Shown here: piece after piece, positions 10,375 through 20,392 of the stretch
How positions within the stretch are numbered: position 1 is the first letter of the stretch
Layout: each line of letters opens with the position of its first letter
NCBI RefSeq assembly: GCF_009650765.1
Contig: NZ_CP045740.1
Coordinates: 5,122,001-5,186,000 of the forward strand
DNA length: 64,000 nucleotides
Source: Streptomyces sp. SUK 48
GTDB taxonomy: Bacteria > Actinomycetota > Actinomycetes > Streptomycetales > Streptomycetaceae
Reading direction: 5' to 3'
Program-made: the position numbers and the translations under genes
The notes under the pieces: generated by a model
What the model saw: the letters and a program-made list of their open reading frames with translations, nothing else
The model's database searches: none
Told to the model about the DNA's origin: nothing

Positions 10375-11793
10375 ATGAGCCGCATCGAAGCACGTCGCGA
10401 TGAAGCCATCGAAGCCATCGCAGCAACCGGCAGCCTCACCGACCGGCTCCTGGCCGGTCTGCCCCCCGAGGCCGTGCTGACCGACCCCGACGTCACGGCC
10501 GCCTACGCCCACGACATGGCCAGCTTCTGCCCCGCCGGAGCCCCCGCCGTCGTGGTCCTGCCGCGCACCGTGGAGCAGGTGCAGCACGTCATGCGCACCG
10601 CCACCGCACTGCGCGTCCCCGTCGTCCCCCAGGGCGCCCGCAGCGGACTGTCCGGCGCGGCCAACGCCTCGGACGGCTGCGTCGTACTGTCCCTCACCAA
10701 GATGGACCGCATCCTGGAGATCAGCCCCGTCGACCGGGTCGCCGTGGTCGAACCGGGCGTGATCAACGCGGACCTCTCCCGCGCCGTCGAGGCGCACGGC
10801 CTGTACTACCCGCCGGACCCCTCCAGCTGGGAGATGTGCACCATCGGCGGCAACATCGGCACCGGCTCCGGCGGCCTGTGCTGCGTGAAGTACGGCGTGA
10901 CCGCCGAGTACGTCCTCGGCCTGGACGTCGTCCTCGCCGACGGCCGGCTGATGTCCACCGGACGGCGCACCGCCAAGGGCGTCGCGGGCTACGACCTCAC
11001 CCGGCTGTTCGTCGGCTCCGAGGGCTCCCTCGGCATCGTCGTGCGCGCGGTCCTCGGCCTCCGGCCCAAGCCGCCCCAGCAGCTGGTGCTGGCCGCCGAG
11101 TTCCCGTCCGCCGCGAGCGCCTGCGACGCCGTCTGCCGGATCATGGCCGGCGGCCACCTCCCCTCGCTCCTCGAACTGATGGACCGTACGACCGTCAAGG
11201 CGGTCAACGACCTGGCCCACATGGGCCTGCCGGAGACCACCGAGGCGCTGCTGCTCGCCGCCTTCGACACCCCGGACCCGGCCGCCGACCTCGCCGCCCT
11301 CGGCGCCCTGTGCGAGGCCGCCGGCGCCACCGAGGTCGTCCCGGCCGAGGACGCGGCCGAGTCCGAGCTGCTCCTCAAGGCCCGGCGGCTCTCGCTGACC
11401 GCGCTGGAGGCGGTCAAGGGCACGACGATGATCGACGACGTGTGCGTACCCCGCTCCCGGCTGGGCGCCATGCTGGAGGGCGTCGACCGGATCGCCGCGA
11501 AGTACGGCCTGACGATCGGCGTCTGCGCCCACGCGGGCGACGGCAACACCCACCCCACCGTCTGCTTCGACGCCGGGGACGAGGACGAGTCCCGCCGGGC
11601 CCGCGAGTCCTTCGACGAGATCATGGCCCTCGGCCTGGAACTGGGCGGCACCATCACCGGCGAACACGGCGTCGGAGTGCTGAAGAAGGACTGGCTGGCA
11701 CGGGAGATCGGGCCGGTCGGGGTGGAGATGCAGCGCTCGGTGAAGCAGGTCTTCGATCCGCTCGGCATCCTCAACCCGGGCAAGCTCTTCTGA
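10375..11793 (+). CDS. FAD-binding oxidoreductase, glycolate oxidase GlcD / D-lactate dehydrogenase type
   Basis: 472 residues. The PCMH-type FAD domain occupies the N-terminal half ('PQGARSGLSGAA' for the pyrophosphate, 'TIGGNIGTGSGG', 'GLDVVLADGRLM', 'GSEGSLGIV'). The C-terminal FAD-oxidase domain ends in 'HAGDGNTHPT', 'GEHGVGVLKKDWL' and 'NPGKLF'. It should oxidise a 2-hydroxy acid (glycolate or D-lactate) in the cytoplasm or at the membrane face. There is no glcE/glcF partner, so it is probably a single-subunit enzyme. ATG 10375 is selected because the homologous start 'MSRIEARRDEAI' begins there. Confidence 0.9.
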   Translation: MSRIEARRDEAIEAIAATGSLTDRLLAGLPPEAVLTDPDVTAAYAHDMASFCPAGAPAVVVLPRTVEQVQHVMRTATALRVPVVPQGARSGLSGAANASDGCVVLSLTKMDRILEISPVDRVAVVEPGVINADLSRAVEAHGLYYPPDPSSWEMCTIGGNIGTGSGGLCCVKYGVTAEYVLGLDVVLADGRLMSTGRRTAKGVAGYDLTRLFVGSEGSLGIVVRAVLGLRPKPPQQLVLAAEFPSAASACDAVCRIMAGGHLPSLLELMDRTTVKAVNDLAHMGLPETTEALLLAAFDTPDPAADLAALGALCEAAGATEVVPAEDAAESELLLKARRLSLTALEAVKGTTMIDDVCVPRSRLGAMLEGVDRIAAKYGLTIGVCAHAGDGNTHPTVCFDAGDEDESRRARESFDEIMALGLELGGTITGEHGVGVLKKDWLAREIGPVGVEMQRSVKQVFDPLGILNPGKLF

Positions 11794-11834
11794 GCCCGCC
11801 GGGCGGCCCGTGGTCGTACGGGTGCGGCCCGGCC

Positions 11835-12248
11835 TCACCGGGCGAGCAGCTGGTCGAGGGCGTCGTCGATGCCGAGCTGCTCACCCTCCGTGCCCGGCGG
11901 CACCGCCCGCAGGGTGCGCTCCAGCCAGGCGGAGACCTGCGGGACCGGCGCCTCCAGGAGGGCGTCCCCGTCGGGCGAACTCAGCGCCATCAGTACGACG
12001 CTGTGGCCCCCCGACTTCGTCGGCCACACCCGCACGTCCCCGTGCCCGCACGGCCGGAACACCCCCTCCACCAGCAGATCGCGGGCGAACGTCCAGTGCA
12101 CCGGGAACTCGGAGTTGATGTGGAAGACGACATGGACGGCGTAGGGGTCGTCGGAGCGGTAGACGAGCCGGGCCGGGACCGGGATGCTCCGCTCGGGGGA
12201 CAGGATCAGCCTGAGTTCGAGCTCCCGCTCCACCACCGTGTGCTGCAT
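11835..12248 (-). CDS. ssgG: SsgA-like sporulation protein, SsgG-type
   Basis: 137 residues with the SALP signature throughout: 'YRSDDPYAVHVVFHI', 'WTFARDLLVEG', 'GDVRVWPT', 'LSSPDGDALLEAP' and a 'RTLRAVPPGTE' end. SALPs are actinomycete proteins that steer septum placement and spore-wall assembly; SsgG is reported to affect septum positioning so that mutants make over-long spores. The assignment to SsgG rather than SsgB or SsgE rests on gene order (next to the flavoprotein and RDD genes, as at SCO2924) and is therefore inference. The ATG at 12248 is preceded by GAAAGGAAA. It is divergent from the RDD gene, so the 245-bp gap holds both promoters. Confidence 0.85.
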   Translation of the reverse strand: MQHTVVERELELRLILSPERSIPVPARLVYRSDDPYAVHVVFHINSEFPVHWTFARDLLVEGVFRPCGHGDVRVWPTKSGGHSVVLMALSSPDGDALLEAPVPQVSAWLERTLRAVPPGTEGEQLGIDDALDQLLAR

Positions 12249-12493
12249 GATCCGGGTTTCCTTTCGTGCCGGGGACCGTACGGGACCGCTCGGCGCGGGC
12301 CCGTACCAGGGGAGAGGAGGCAACGGGCCGGGCATTACGCGGGTCCGGAGAAATTTTTTTCGGCCCGGTCCGGGCGGCGCGCGCCGCGTTGACCGGATGG
12401 AGTGGGTCCTGCGGGACTGCCGGTGGCGCGTGCCCGCGTCTGATAGATGTGGGTGGCCCCATCCCACCCACGAGCAGATACGGGACGACGGAC

Positions 12494-14110
12494 ATGAGCG
12501 CCCCAACCCCGGCCCCCGGTGACGACCGGCCCCGCGAGGGCTACTACCCGGACCCGTCCATCCCCGGCTACGTCCGGTACTGGAACGGCGCCGCCTGGGT
12601 GCCCGGCACCAGCCGCCCGGCCCCCAAGGACGGCGAGTCGCTCGCCCCGCCCCCGGGCGTCACCCCGGCCGTGGAGGAGACGGGCCCGCACTTCTTCGAC
12701 GAGGAACCCGGCGGCCCGGCGGCCTCGGGCCCCGCGGTCACCGGCAACTCCGCCGAGGAAACGGGAGGTTCGGGGGCGGCCGGGCCCTGGCCCGCGGCGG
12801 ACGGGACCGGCGCGCCGGGCCGGGCGGGCGTGCCCGGTCAAGGGGGCCACGCGGGTGGTTCCGGCCAACTCGCCGGGCCGGGCGGGCCGCTGGGCCACCC
12901 GGGCGCCGTCCCCGGTCGGCAAGGAGGGCCGGCGGTCGCGGGCGTCCCCGGCCAACAGGCGGGCCCGGCAGGCGTTCCGGGGCCCCAGGGAGCGGCGGGG
13001 GACTGGGGCGGCCGGTGGGACCAGGGCGCCGCCGGGCAGCAGGCCGGGCACGCCGATCCGCGGCACGCCTCCGTGCCCGCGCAGGCCGGTGGCCCCTGGG
13101 GCGCCGACCCCCGGGTTCCCGCCGAGGGGAGCGCACCGCCCGACGGGCGGGCGGAGCGCACCGACGGCGCCGCCACGATCCCGCCCGCCGAGGGCGACGC
13201 CCCCGACCCCGGCACCTTCGTCTTCCGGCGCCCGGTCACCGGCCGTACCGACGACGGCACGATGACGATGCGTCCGGTACCGCCGAAGCAGGCCGACGTG
13301 CCCGGCTTCCACGCGCAGGGCCCGGTCGCCGCGCCCACCCCCGCGACACCCCCGGCACCCGCCACCCCCTCGGCCCCGACCCCAGCTCCCGCCCCGGCCC
13401 CCGCCCCCGCTCCCGCCCCGGGGCCCGGGTTCGGCGCCGTACAGCCGCCCCAGAACCGGGGGCCCGCGCCCGCCGCCCCGCAGGTCCCGCAGCAGGGCGG
13501 CCCCGGACAGGGGTCCTGGGCGCAGCAGGTGCACCAGCTGGCCGGGGGAGCGGCGGAGGAACAGCCCGTCGCGCCGTGGAAGCCGCCGGTGGAGGACGTC
13601 TTCCAGGCGGCGGCGCGCCGGCAGGCCGCCGCCCGCCCCGCGGGGCTCGGCAAGCGGCTCGCGGCCCGGCTGATCGACACCGTGGTCCTGGGCGCCGTGA
13701 CCGCCGTCGCGGCCGTCCCGCTCGGCACCCGGGCCCTCGACCACATCCAGCAGAAGGTCGACGCGGCCCGGCAGTCCGGGCACGAGGTCACCGTCTGGCT
13801 GCTCGACGGCACCACCGGCACCAGCCTCGGCATCGTCCTCGCCGTGCTGCTCGTCCTCGGCGTCGGCTACGAGGTGCTGCCCACCGTCAAATGGGGCCGC
13901 ACCCTCGGCAAGAAGCTGTGCGGCCTCGACGTACGCGACATCGAGGGCCATGAGCCCCCGGCCTTCGCCCCGGCGCTGCGCCGCTGGCTGGTGTACAGCG
14001 TCCCCGGGCTGCTCGGCATCGGGATCGTGGGCGTGCTGTGGTGCCTGTTCGACCGGCCCTGGCACCAGTGCTGGCACGACAAGGCGGCGCACACCTTCGT
14101 CGCCGGCTGA
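12494..14110 (+). CDS. DUF2510-RDD family membrane protein with long proline/glycine linker
   Basis: 538 residues from ATG 12494. The N-terminus is a DUF2510 motif ('GYYPDPSIPGYVRYWNGAAW'). About 350 low-complexity residues rich in G, A, P and Q follow, including repeated 'PGQ-GG' and 'PAPAPAPAP'. The C-terminal 180 residues are an RDD domain ('GKRLAARLIDTVVLG', 'WGRTLGKKLCGLDV', 'ALRRWLVYS', 'WHQCWHDKAAHTFV') with about four membrane segments. RDD proteins are of uncertain function; some are ion antiporters. The paralogue at 14191 is 80 bp downstream, so the two are probably co-transcribed. Confidence 0.85.
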   Translation: MSAPTPAPGDDRPREGYYPDPSIPGYVRYWNGAAWVPGTSRPAPKDGESLAPPPGVTPAVEETGPHFFDEEPGGPAASGPAVTGNSAEETGGSGAAGPWPAADGTGAPGRAGVPGQGGHAGGSGQLAGPGGPLGHPGAVPGRQGGPAVAGVPGQQAGPAGVPGPQGAAGDWGGRWDQGAAGQQAGHADPRHASVPAQAGGPWGADPRVPAEGSAPPDGRAERTDGAATIPPAEGDAPDPGTFVFRRPVTGRTDDGTMTMRPVPPKQADVPGFHAQGPVAAPTPATPPAPATPSAPTPAPAPAPAPAPAPGPGFGAVQPPQNRGPAPAAPQVPQQGGPGQGSWAQQVHQLAGGAAEEQPVAPWKPPVEDVFQAAARRQAAARPAGLGKRLAARLIDTVVLGAVTAVAAVPLGTRALDHIQQKVDAARQSGHEVTVWLLDGTTGTSLGIVLAVLLVLGVGYEVLPTVKWGRTLGKKLCGLDVRDIEGHEPPAFAPALRRWLVYSVPGLLGIGIVGVLWCLFDRPWHQCWHDKAAHTFVAG

Positions 14111-14190
14111 CCGGGGCGCCGGTGGAGGGCCGTACCCCGTACGGCCGTCCGCCGGATGCGGAGCCGGGGCGTTCGCGATCCACTCGGGCC

Positions 14191-14943
14191 ATGAGCAGCG
14201 CACCGCCCCCCGGCTCCGGAGAGCAGCCACCCGAGGACGACCCGTTCAGGAAGCCGCCCCCGCCGAACCAGGGGCAGGGCTCACCGTACGACTCCCCGCC
14301 CCCGGGCGACGGCGGGCAGCCGCCGCCCCACGACGGGCAGCAGCCCCCGCCCTACGGGGGTCAGCAGCCGCCTCCCTACGGGGGTCAGCAGCCCCCACCT
14401 CCGGGCGGCCCCTACGGGGGCGGTCCCTACGGCGGCGGCCCGCACGGTGCCGGGGGCTACCCCGGCGACCCCCTGGCCGGCATGCCCCCGCTCGCGGACA
14501 GCGCCAAGCGGACCCTCGCCCGCATCATCGACATGATCCTCGTCGGCATCGTCGTCTACCTGCTCACCTGGGCGTTCAACGTCCGCGAGTACGACGTGAA
14601 CGGCGACCAGATCAACGCCGCCCGCTCCCTGGGGCAGTCCGTCATCGCCGCCGTGCTCTACATCGCCTACGACACCTTCCTCATCCACAGGACCGGCCAG
14701 ACCCTCGGCATGAAGTGGCTGCGCATGCGGGTGGCCAACCTGTCCGACGGCGCCACCCCCGGCCTCCAGACCTCGCTGCTGCGCGCGCTGGTGCTGTGGC
14801 TGCCGTTCGCCTTCTGCTGCGCCTGCGTCTGGACCGTGATCTGCGGCGGCTGGAGCTTCTTCGACAAGCCCTACAAGCAGGGCCTGCACGACAAGGCCGC
14901 CAAGACGGTCGTGGTCAGCACCGAGACCGACCGGCGACGGTAG
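14191..14943 (+). CDS. RDD family membrane protein with PYGGQQPP repeats
   Basis: 250 residues. The N-terminal 90 residues are a proline-glutamine-glycine tract with three copies of 'PPYGGQQPP' and several 'PYGGGP' units. The RDD domain follows ('SAKRTLARIIDMILVG', 'TGQTLGMKWLRMRV', 'LLRALVLWLPF', 'YKQGLHDKAAKTVVV'). The cytoplasmic tract may mediate clustering or protein contacts, which is inference. ATG 14191 is the start that retains this architecture; no good ribosome site precedes it, so coupling to the RDD gene upstream is possible. Confidence 0.85.
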   Translation: MSSAPPPGSGEQPPEDDPFRKPPPPNQGQGSPYDSPPPGDGGQPPPHDGQQPPPYGGQQPPPYGGQQPPPPGGPYGGGPYGGGPHGAGGYPGDPLAGMPPLADSAKRTLARIIDMILVGIVVYLLTWAFNVREYDVNGDQINAARSLGQSVIAAVLYIAYDTFLIHRTGQTLGMKWLRMRVANLSDGATPGLQTSLLRALVLWLPFAFCCACVWTVICGGWSFFDKPYKQGLHDKAAKTVVVSTETDRRR

Positions 14944-14953
14944 CCGGACGACC

Positions 14954-15193
14954 TCACAGGGCCGTCGGGACGCGCTCCCCCTCCGGGGCCGTCCCGGCGG
15001 CCTCCTGCTGTGCGCCGCGGGACCCCGGCACCGGCACCGTCATCGCGACCAGCAGCCCGAGCGCGAGTGCCGCGAGGGCGATGACGGCGATCCCGGTGCC
15101 CGAACTCGTCTGGGACAGCAGCAGCATGGCGAGGGTCGAGAAGATCACGGTGCTCGCGCCGTAGGCGAGCTGGGCGACGGTCGGACGAGGCAT
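14954..15193 (-). CDS. Small two-helix membrane protein
   Basis: 79 residues from ATG 15193 with GAGGAC upstream. Two hydrophobic stretches ('YGASTVIFSTLAMLLL' and 'GIAVIALAALALGLLVAM') form a helical hairpin, followed by a polar tail. It converges on the RDD gene. No family is recognised. Confidence 0.65.
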   Translation of the reverse strand: MPRPTVAQLAYGASTVIFSTLAMLLLSQTSSGTGIAVIALAALALGLLVAMTVPVPGSRGAQQEAAGTAPEGERVPTAL

Positions 15194-15511
15194 GGCAATC
15201 GTGTCCTCGGAGGTCTTCGGGTATCGGGGGCGGCCGTTCGACTCTCTCCTCGCCTGCATGCCCGAGCGGACGCCCTGGTAAGCGTGACCTAACCCACGGC
15301 GCCGGTGCATGGGGGGCGCACAGGAAGCACGCTCCGGCTAAAGCCGACGTCAACTCCGCATAGTGCACCGAGCCTTACAGAGTCAAGATCTGTCTTTTCT
15401 TCTAAACCTCTAGTCAAATGTCGTCACTTGAACACGCGCTTGTCATGCGCGCACGGACTTCCGAACCCGGGAACCCCCTGTCCGCGCGCGGGGCGCGGGG
15501 GAGGAACTCAA
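15194..15511. other. Divergent promoter region upstream of the M6 protease
   Basis: 318 bases without a gene. It is relatively AT-rich around 15380-15440 ('cttttcttctaaacct'), which is plausible promoter sequence for the protease, but I cannot fix a -35/-10 pair. GAGGAA (15501-15506) is the protease ribosome site. Confidence 0.5.
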
Positions 15512-17866
15512 GTGACCAGCAGATCCTGGACGTTCAGAGCGGCGGCGATCGGTGTCACGATCGCGGCGGCCTCCGCCACGTTCGCCACCTTCGCGGTCGC
15601 GGAGGCGAGCACGCAGAGGCCGTCCGGCGCCGTGCACCGGCACGACCCGGCCCCGGTGCAGCAGAAGTCGCACGACCTCGACGGCCCGCTGAGCAAGACC
15701 CAGAAGGCTCAGCGCGAAGAGGCGCTCAACCAGGTCATCGCGGGCAAGACCAGCCCGCAGGAGCGCGGCGGCTCCAAGGTCGTCAAGCTCAAGAGCGGCA
15801 AGGGCAAGAGCAAGTACGTCGAGCTCAGCCGCGAGAAGACCGACAAGATCTTCACGATCCTGGTGGAGTTCGGCGACAAGACCGATCCCAAGTTCGGCGG
15901 CACCCCCGGGCCGCTGCACAACACGATCGCCGCGCCGGACCGCAAGCAGGACAACTCCACGGCCTGGCAGAAGGACTACAACCAGAAGCACTTCCAGGAC
16001 CTCTACTTCGGCACCGGCAAGAAGACCGAGTCGCTGAAGAAGTACTACGAGAAGCAGTCCTCGGGCCGCTACTCGGTGGACGGCGAGGTCTCGGACTGGG
16101 TCAAGGTCCCCTACAACGAGGCCCGTTACGGCAACGACGCGTGCGGCTCCACCAACTGCACCAGCGTGTGGAACGTGGTCAGCGACGGCCTGAACTCCTG
16201 GGTCGCCCAGCAGAAGGCGGCCGGCAAGTCCGAGGCCGACATCAAGAAGGACCTGGCCAAGTACGACCAGTGGGACCGTTACGACTACGACGGTGACGGC
16301 AACTTCAACGAGCCCGACGGCTACATAGACCACTTCCAGCTGGTGCACGCCGGTGAGGACGAGTCCGCGGGCGGCGGCGCCCAGGGCAAGGACGCCATCT
16401 GGGCCCACCGCTGGTACGCCTTCGGCACCGACACCGGCTCCACCGGCCCCGCCGCCAACAAGCTCGGCGGCGCGCAGATCGGCGACACCGGCATCTGGGT
16501 CGGCGACTACACCATCCAGCCGGAGAACGGCGGACTCGGCGTCTTCGCCCACGAGTACGGCCACGACCTCGGCCTGCCGGACGAGTACGACACCAACGGC
16601 GGCGACAACTCCACAGGCTTCTGGACCCTGATGTCCTCCGGCTCCTGGCTGGGCACCGGCAAGGAGTCCATCGGTGACCTGCCCGGCGACATGAACGCCT
16701 GGGACAAGCTCCAGCTGGGCTGGCTGAACTACGACACCGCCAAGGCCGGTGTGAAGTCCGCGCACAAGCTGGGCGTCGCGGAGTACAACACCAAGAACAG
16801 GCAGGCCCTGGTCGTCAGCCTGCCCGACAAGGCGGTCACCACCGAGATCACCCAGCCCGCACAGGGTGCCACCCAGTGGTGGAGCGGCAGCGGCAACGAC
16901 CTGAAGAACACGCTGACCCGGTCCGTCGACCTCACGGGCAAGTCCTCGGCCACGCTGAGCCTGGACGGCTGGTGGGCCACCGAGAACAACTACGACTTCC
17001 TCTACACCGAGGTGTCCACCGACGGCGGCGCCAACTGGACCGCCCTGGACGGCACCGCGGACGGCCAGGCCATCCCGCGTGACGGCGGCGGCAAGCCCGC
17101 GCTGACCGGCTTCTCGGAGACCAACAAGAAGCTGTCGTACCCCCTGGACGCCTACGCCGGCCAGAAGATCCAGCTGCGCTTCCGCTACCTCACGGACGGC
17201 GGCGTCGCGGAGAACGGTTTCACCGCGGACGAGATCACCGTGACCGCCGACGGCGCCGCGCTCTTCTCGGACAACGCCGAGTCGGCGGACAACGCCTGGG
17301 CCTCGAACGGGTTCTCCCGCATCGGCGCGTCCTTCACCAAGGACTACAAGCAGTACTACATCGCCGAGAACCGGCAGTACGTGTCGTACGACACCACGCT
17401 CAAGACCGGCCCGTACAACTTCGGTTCGAAGGCGCGGCCCGACTGGGTGGAGCACTACGCGTACCAGAACGGCCTGTTGATCTGGAAGTGGGACCTGTCC
17501 CAGGCGGACAACAACACCAACGCCAAGGACCACCCGGGCGTCGGCCAGATCCTGCCGGTCGACTCGCACCCGACCGCGCTGCGCTGGAACGACGGCACGC
17601 TGATGCGCAACCGGATGCAGGCGTACGACTCCCCGTTCAGCCTGTACCGCACCGACGGCCTCACGCTGCACAACGCGGACGTCGCGACGAAGATCAAGTC
17701 CTCCCGGGGCGTCCCGGTCTTCAACGACCACACCAGCGACTACTACGACCCGGCGAACCCGGCCGGCGCCGTGAAGGTAACTGACACCAACACCAAGATC
17801 TCGATCGTCCGCGAGGCCAAGGACGGCTCGACGATTTCGGTCAAGGTCGGACCCGCGGTGAAGTAG
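15512..17866 (+). CDS. Secreted M6 metalloprotease, immune inhibitor A-like
   Basis: 784 residues from GTG 15512, with GAGGA six to ten bases upstream. A Sec signal peptide with an 'AVAEA' cleavage region covers about residues 1-35. The metalloprotease domain has the zinc motif 'HEYGHDLGLPDEYD' (about residue 347) and 'WTLMSSGSW' downstream, typical of peptidase family M6 (InhA). The region after about residue 450 holds beta-sandwich segments with 'GWWATENNYDFLYTEVSTDGG', an immunoglobulin/MAM-like fold found C-terminal in InhA. It acts outside the cell in protein degradation. It is followed by a terminator, so it is probably monocistronic. Confidence 0.93.
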   Translation: MTSRSWTFRAAAIGVTIAAASATFATFAVAEASTQRPSGAVHRHDPAPVQQKSHDLDGPLSKTQKAQREEALNQVIAGKTSPQERGGSKVVKLKSGKGKSKYVELSREKTDKIFTILVEFGDKTDPKFGGTPGPLHNTIAAPDRKQDNSTAWQKDYNQKHFQDLYFGTGKKTESLKKYYEKQSSGRYSVDGEVSDWVKVPYNEARYGNDACGSTNCTSVWNVVSDGLNSWVAQQKAAGKSEADIKKDLAKYDQWDRYDYDGDGNFNEPDGYIDHFQLVHAGEDESAGGGAQGKDAIWAHRWYAFGTDTGSTGPAANKLGGAQIGDTGIWVGDYTIQPENGGLGVFAHEYGHDLGLPDEYDTNGGDNSTGFWTLMSSGSWLGTGKESIGDLPGDMNAWDKLQLGWLNYDTAKAGVKSAHKLGVAEYNTKNRQALVVSLPDKAVTTEITQPAQGATQWWSGSGNDLKNTLTRSVDLTGKSSATLSLDGWWATENNYDFLYTEVSTDGGANWTALDGTADGQAIPRDGGGKPALTGFSETNKKLSYPLDAYAGQKIQLRFRYLTDGGVAENGFTADEITVTADGAALFSDNAESADNAWASNGFSRIGASFTKDYKQYYIAENRQYVSYDTTLKTGPYNFGSKARPDWVEHYAYQNGLLIWKWDLSQADNNTNAKDHPGVGQILPVDSHPTALRWNDGTLMRNRMQAYDSPFSLYRTDGLTLHNADVATKIKSSRGVPVFNDHTSDYYDPANPAGAVKVTDTNTKISIVREAKDGSTISVKVGPAVK

Positions 17867-17892
17867 CTCGCATCTTCGCAGGTCAGGCGCGT

Positions 17893-17926
17893 ATCGGCGG
17901 CAACCCCTTGGCGGGTCGCCGCCGAT
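17893..17926 (+). terminator. Terminator after the M6 protease
   Basis: Perfect 9-bp arms ATCGGCGGC/GCCGCCGAT continue as ACCC/GGGT after one mismatch, giving a stable 34-base hairpin just downstream of the stop. Confidence 0.75.
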
Positions 17927-17987
17927 CGTGTTTAGGTGCGTTCTGTGACTCGCTTATTGACACTCACCGGAACGGGGATGTGACCGC

Positions 17988-18308
17988 ATGGCCGCTGGAG
18001 GCTTCTGCAAACTGCCGAACGGCACGGTCGTCGTCGCGCTGAACCTGCCCGACGACGCCGCCGGCGTACGGGTCCTGGTGCACGCCGGCAACCGCGCCCG
18101 CGCCCTGACCCGGCTGCGCAATCTGGGCCTGCGGCCGATCTATCTGCGCGGCAACAGCGCGCCTCCGACGCCGGACGAGATCACGGCGGTCCTGCACCAC
18201 CCCGACGGCCTCATATGGCGCACGGCGCCCGCGGACAACGGTGTCCTGACGCCGGAGCTCTGGCATCCGATCCGGGCGCTGCTGCGCAGGTCAGCGGTGG
18301 TCCAGTAG
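17988..18308 (+). CDS. Conserved hypothetical protein (106 aa)
   Basis: 106 residues from ATG 17988, preceded by GGGGATG. It is soluble with a mixed alpha/beta pattern, beginning 'MAAGGFCKLPNGTVVVALNLPDD' and ending in a basic helix. A similar protein is common beside the nicotinamidase gene in Streptomyces, but I do not know a function. It converges on pncA with only four bases between stops. Confidence 0.7.
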   Translation: MAAGGFCKLPNGTVVVALNLPDDAAGVRVLVHAGNRARALTRLRNLGLRPIYLRGNSAPPTPDEITAVLHHPDGLIWRTAPADNGVLTPELWHPIRALLRRSAVVQ

Positions 18309-18312
18309 CGGA

Positions 18313-18909
18313 TCAGCCGCCGCTGACGACCGGCTTGCCGATCAGTTCCACGCCCGCTTCCCGTAGCTCCTCAAGGGCCCGCTCCGTCGTCGCCGGGGAG
18401 ACACCCGCCGTCAGGTCCAGCAGGACCTGGGTGCGAAAGCCCTCCCGGGCGGCGTCCAGGGCGGTCGCGCGCACGCAGTGGTCGGTGGCGACGCCCACCA
18501 CGTCGACCTCGTCGATCTCGCGGTCGCGCAGCCACGCGGCGAGCGGGGTGTCGTTCTCGTCGGTGCCCTCGAAACCGCTGTACGCGGCGGAGTAGGCGCC
18601 CTTGTCGAAGACGGCGTCGATGGCGCCGGAGGCGACCGCGGGGGCGAAGTTCGGGTGGAAGCCCACCCCCTCCGTGCCGGCGACGCAGTGCGCCGGCCAG
18701 GAGCGGACGTAGTCCGGGTCGTCCGCGAAGTGGCCGCCGGGCGCGATGTGACAGTCCCGGGTGGCCACCACATGGCGGTACCCCGTGCCGCCCGCCTGCC
18801 CGATCAGCTCGGTGATCGCGGCGGCGACGTCCGCACCCCCCGCCACCGCGAGGCTGCCCCCCTCGCAGAAGTCGTTCTGCACATCCACGACGATCAACGC
18901 GCGACGCAT
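18313..18909 (-). CDS. pncA: Nicotinamidase (isochorismatase fold)
   Basis: 198 residues. It hydrolyses nicotinamide to nicotinate and ammonia in NAD salvage. The catalytic triad is visible as D9 ('IVVDVQNDFCEGG'), K103 ('FDKGAYSAAYSGF') and C145 ('GVATDHCVRATAL'). The metal-binding D52, H54 and H60 lie in 'RDCHIAPGGHF'. It is the second gene after pncB on the same strand with 80 bp between them, so product and next enzyme are co-encoded. Confidence 0.95.
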   Translation of the reverse strand: MRRALIVVDVQNDFCEGGSLAVAGGADVAAAITELIGQAGGTGYRHVVATRDCHIAPGGHFADDPDYVRSWPAHCVAGTEGVGFHPNFAPAVASGAIDAVFDKGAYSAAYSGFEGTDENDTPLAAWLRDREIDEVDVVGVATDHCVRATALDAAREGFRTQVLLDLTAGVSPATTERALEELREAGVELIGKPVVSGG

Positions 18910-18989
18910 GATGGTGTCCTTCTGATGGTGGTGAAGTACCCGAGCCTAGAGAATGACGGGCCCGTAGGGGAGGGGGCGGACGACAGACC

Positions 18990-20336
18990 CTAGCTACCCG
19001 GGCGCTCGTGGACGTACTCCGTCGGCAGGACCGGTTCCCCCCGCGACAGCTGCGTCGCGGACAGGGGGAGGTTCGCCCGCGCGGCGATGTGCCGCTCGCG
19101 CGGTACGTCCAGCGGCTCGCGCGCCACGACCCGGCCGTCCTCGACCAGCCGTACCAGCAGCTGCCGGTCGGCGAGCCGCGCCGGCACCGGTCCGGTGCCC
19201 ACGACCTCCGCCTCGGCCACCCCGTGCGCGTCCAGCCGCCGCGCCGCCCACTTGCGGCCCCCGACGGACGCCTTGCCGCCGCTGGACTTCTTCGCGACCG
19301 GCACCAGCGGCGCCTCCGGGTCCGCGGTCTCGGCGCGCGCGACCAGCTTGTAGACCATGGACGCGGTCGGATGCCCGGACCCGGTGACCAGCTGGGTGCC
19401 GACCCCGTACGCGTCCACGGGCGCCGCGGCCAGCGAGGCGATCGCGTACTCGTCCAGGTCCGAGGTGACCACGATCCGGGTCCCGGTCGCGCCCAGCTCG
19501 TCCAGCTGCCGGCGGACCCGGTGCGCGACCAGCAGCAGATCGCCGGAGTCGATGCGCACCGCGCCCAGCTCCGGCCCGGCCACCTCCACCGCCGTACGGA
19601 CCGCCTCGGCGACGTCGTACGTGTCCACCAGCAGCGTGGTGCCCGGGCCGAGGGTGTCCACCTGGGCCCGGAAGGCGTCCCGCTCGTGGTCGTGCAGCAG
19701 GGTGAAGGCGTGCGCGGAGGTGCCGACGGTCGGGATGCCGTAGCGGAAGCCGGCCGCGAGGTCGGACGTGGTGGCGAAACCGCCGACGTAGGCGGCGCGC
19801 GCGGCGGCGACGGCCGCCAGCTCGTGGGTGCGGCGGGCGCCCATCTCGATCAGCGGGCGCTCACCGGCTGCGGAGGCCATCCGGGAGGCGGCGGCCGCGA
19901 TGGCGGAGTCGTGGTTGAGGATGGAGAGGATCACCGTCTCCAGCAGCACGCACTCGGCGAAGCTGCCCTCCACCCGCAGGATCGGGGAGCCGGGGAAGTA
20001 CACCTCGCCCTCGGGGTAGCCCCAGATGTCCCCGGTGAACCGGTAGTCGGCGAGCCACGCCAGGGTCTCCTCGTCGACGATCCGCTGCTCGCGCAGGAAG
20101 CCGAGCTGGCCCTCGTCGAAGCGGAAGTTCTCCACCGCGTCCAGGACGCGCCCGGTGCCCGCGACCACGCCGTAGCGCCGCCCCTCCGGCAGCCGCCGGG
20201 TGAAGACCTCGAACACGCTGCGCCGCTCGGCCGTGCCGGCCTTCAGCGCGGCCTGCAACATCGTCAGTTCGTACTGGTCGGTGAAGAGCGCCGTCGAGGG
20301 AACATCCACCGGCAGCCCAAGGTCCGCTGTGTTCAT
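18990..20336 (-). CDS. pncB: Nicotinate phosphoribosyltransferase
   Basis: 448 residues starting at ATG 20336. It condenses nicotinate with PRPP to nicotinate mononucleotide, taking the product of PncA. Diagnostic stretches are '[16 protein letters not shown]' near the N-terminus, '[21 protein letters not shown]', 'GTSAHAF' and 'RIDSGDL' in the core. Length matches the bacterial enzyme. It is divergent from clpS across 56 bp, so the promoters overlap. Confidence 0.95.
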   Translation of the reverse strand: MNTADLGLPVDVPSTALFTDQYELTMLQAALKAGTAERRSVFEVFTRRLPEGRRYGVVAGTGRVLDAVENFRFDEGQLGFLREQRIVDEETLAWLADYRFTGDIWGYPEGEVYFPGSPILRVEGSFAECVLLETVILSILNHDSAIAAAASRMASAAGERPLIEMGARRTHELAAVAAARAAYVGGFATTSDLAAGFRYGIPTVGTSAHAFTLLHDHERDAFRAQVDTLGPGTTLLVDTYDVAEAVRTAVEVAGPELGAVRIDSGDLLLVAHRVRRQLDELGATGTRIVVTSDLDEYAIASLAAAPVDAYGVGTQLVTGSGHPTASMVYKLVARAETADPEAPLVPVAKKSSGGKASVGGRKWAARRLDAHGVAEAEVVGTGPVPARLADRQLLVRLVEDGRVVAREPLDVPRERHIAARANLPLSATQLSRGEPVLPTEYVHERPGS

Positions 20337-20392
20337 GGCAGGGATCGTACCCCCTATTCGTCAGTGTGACGATTTCCGGGGCGCATGGCAGC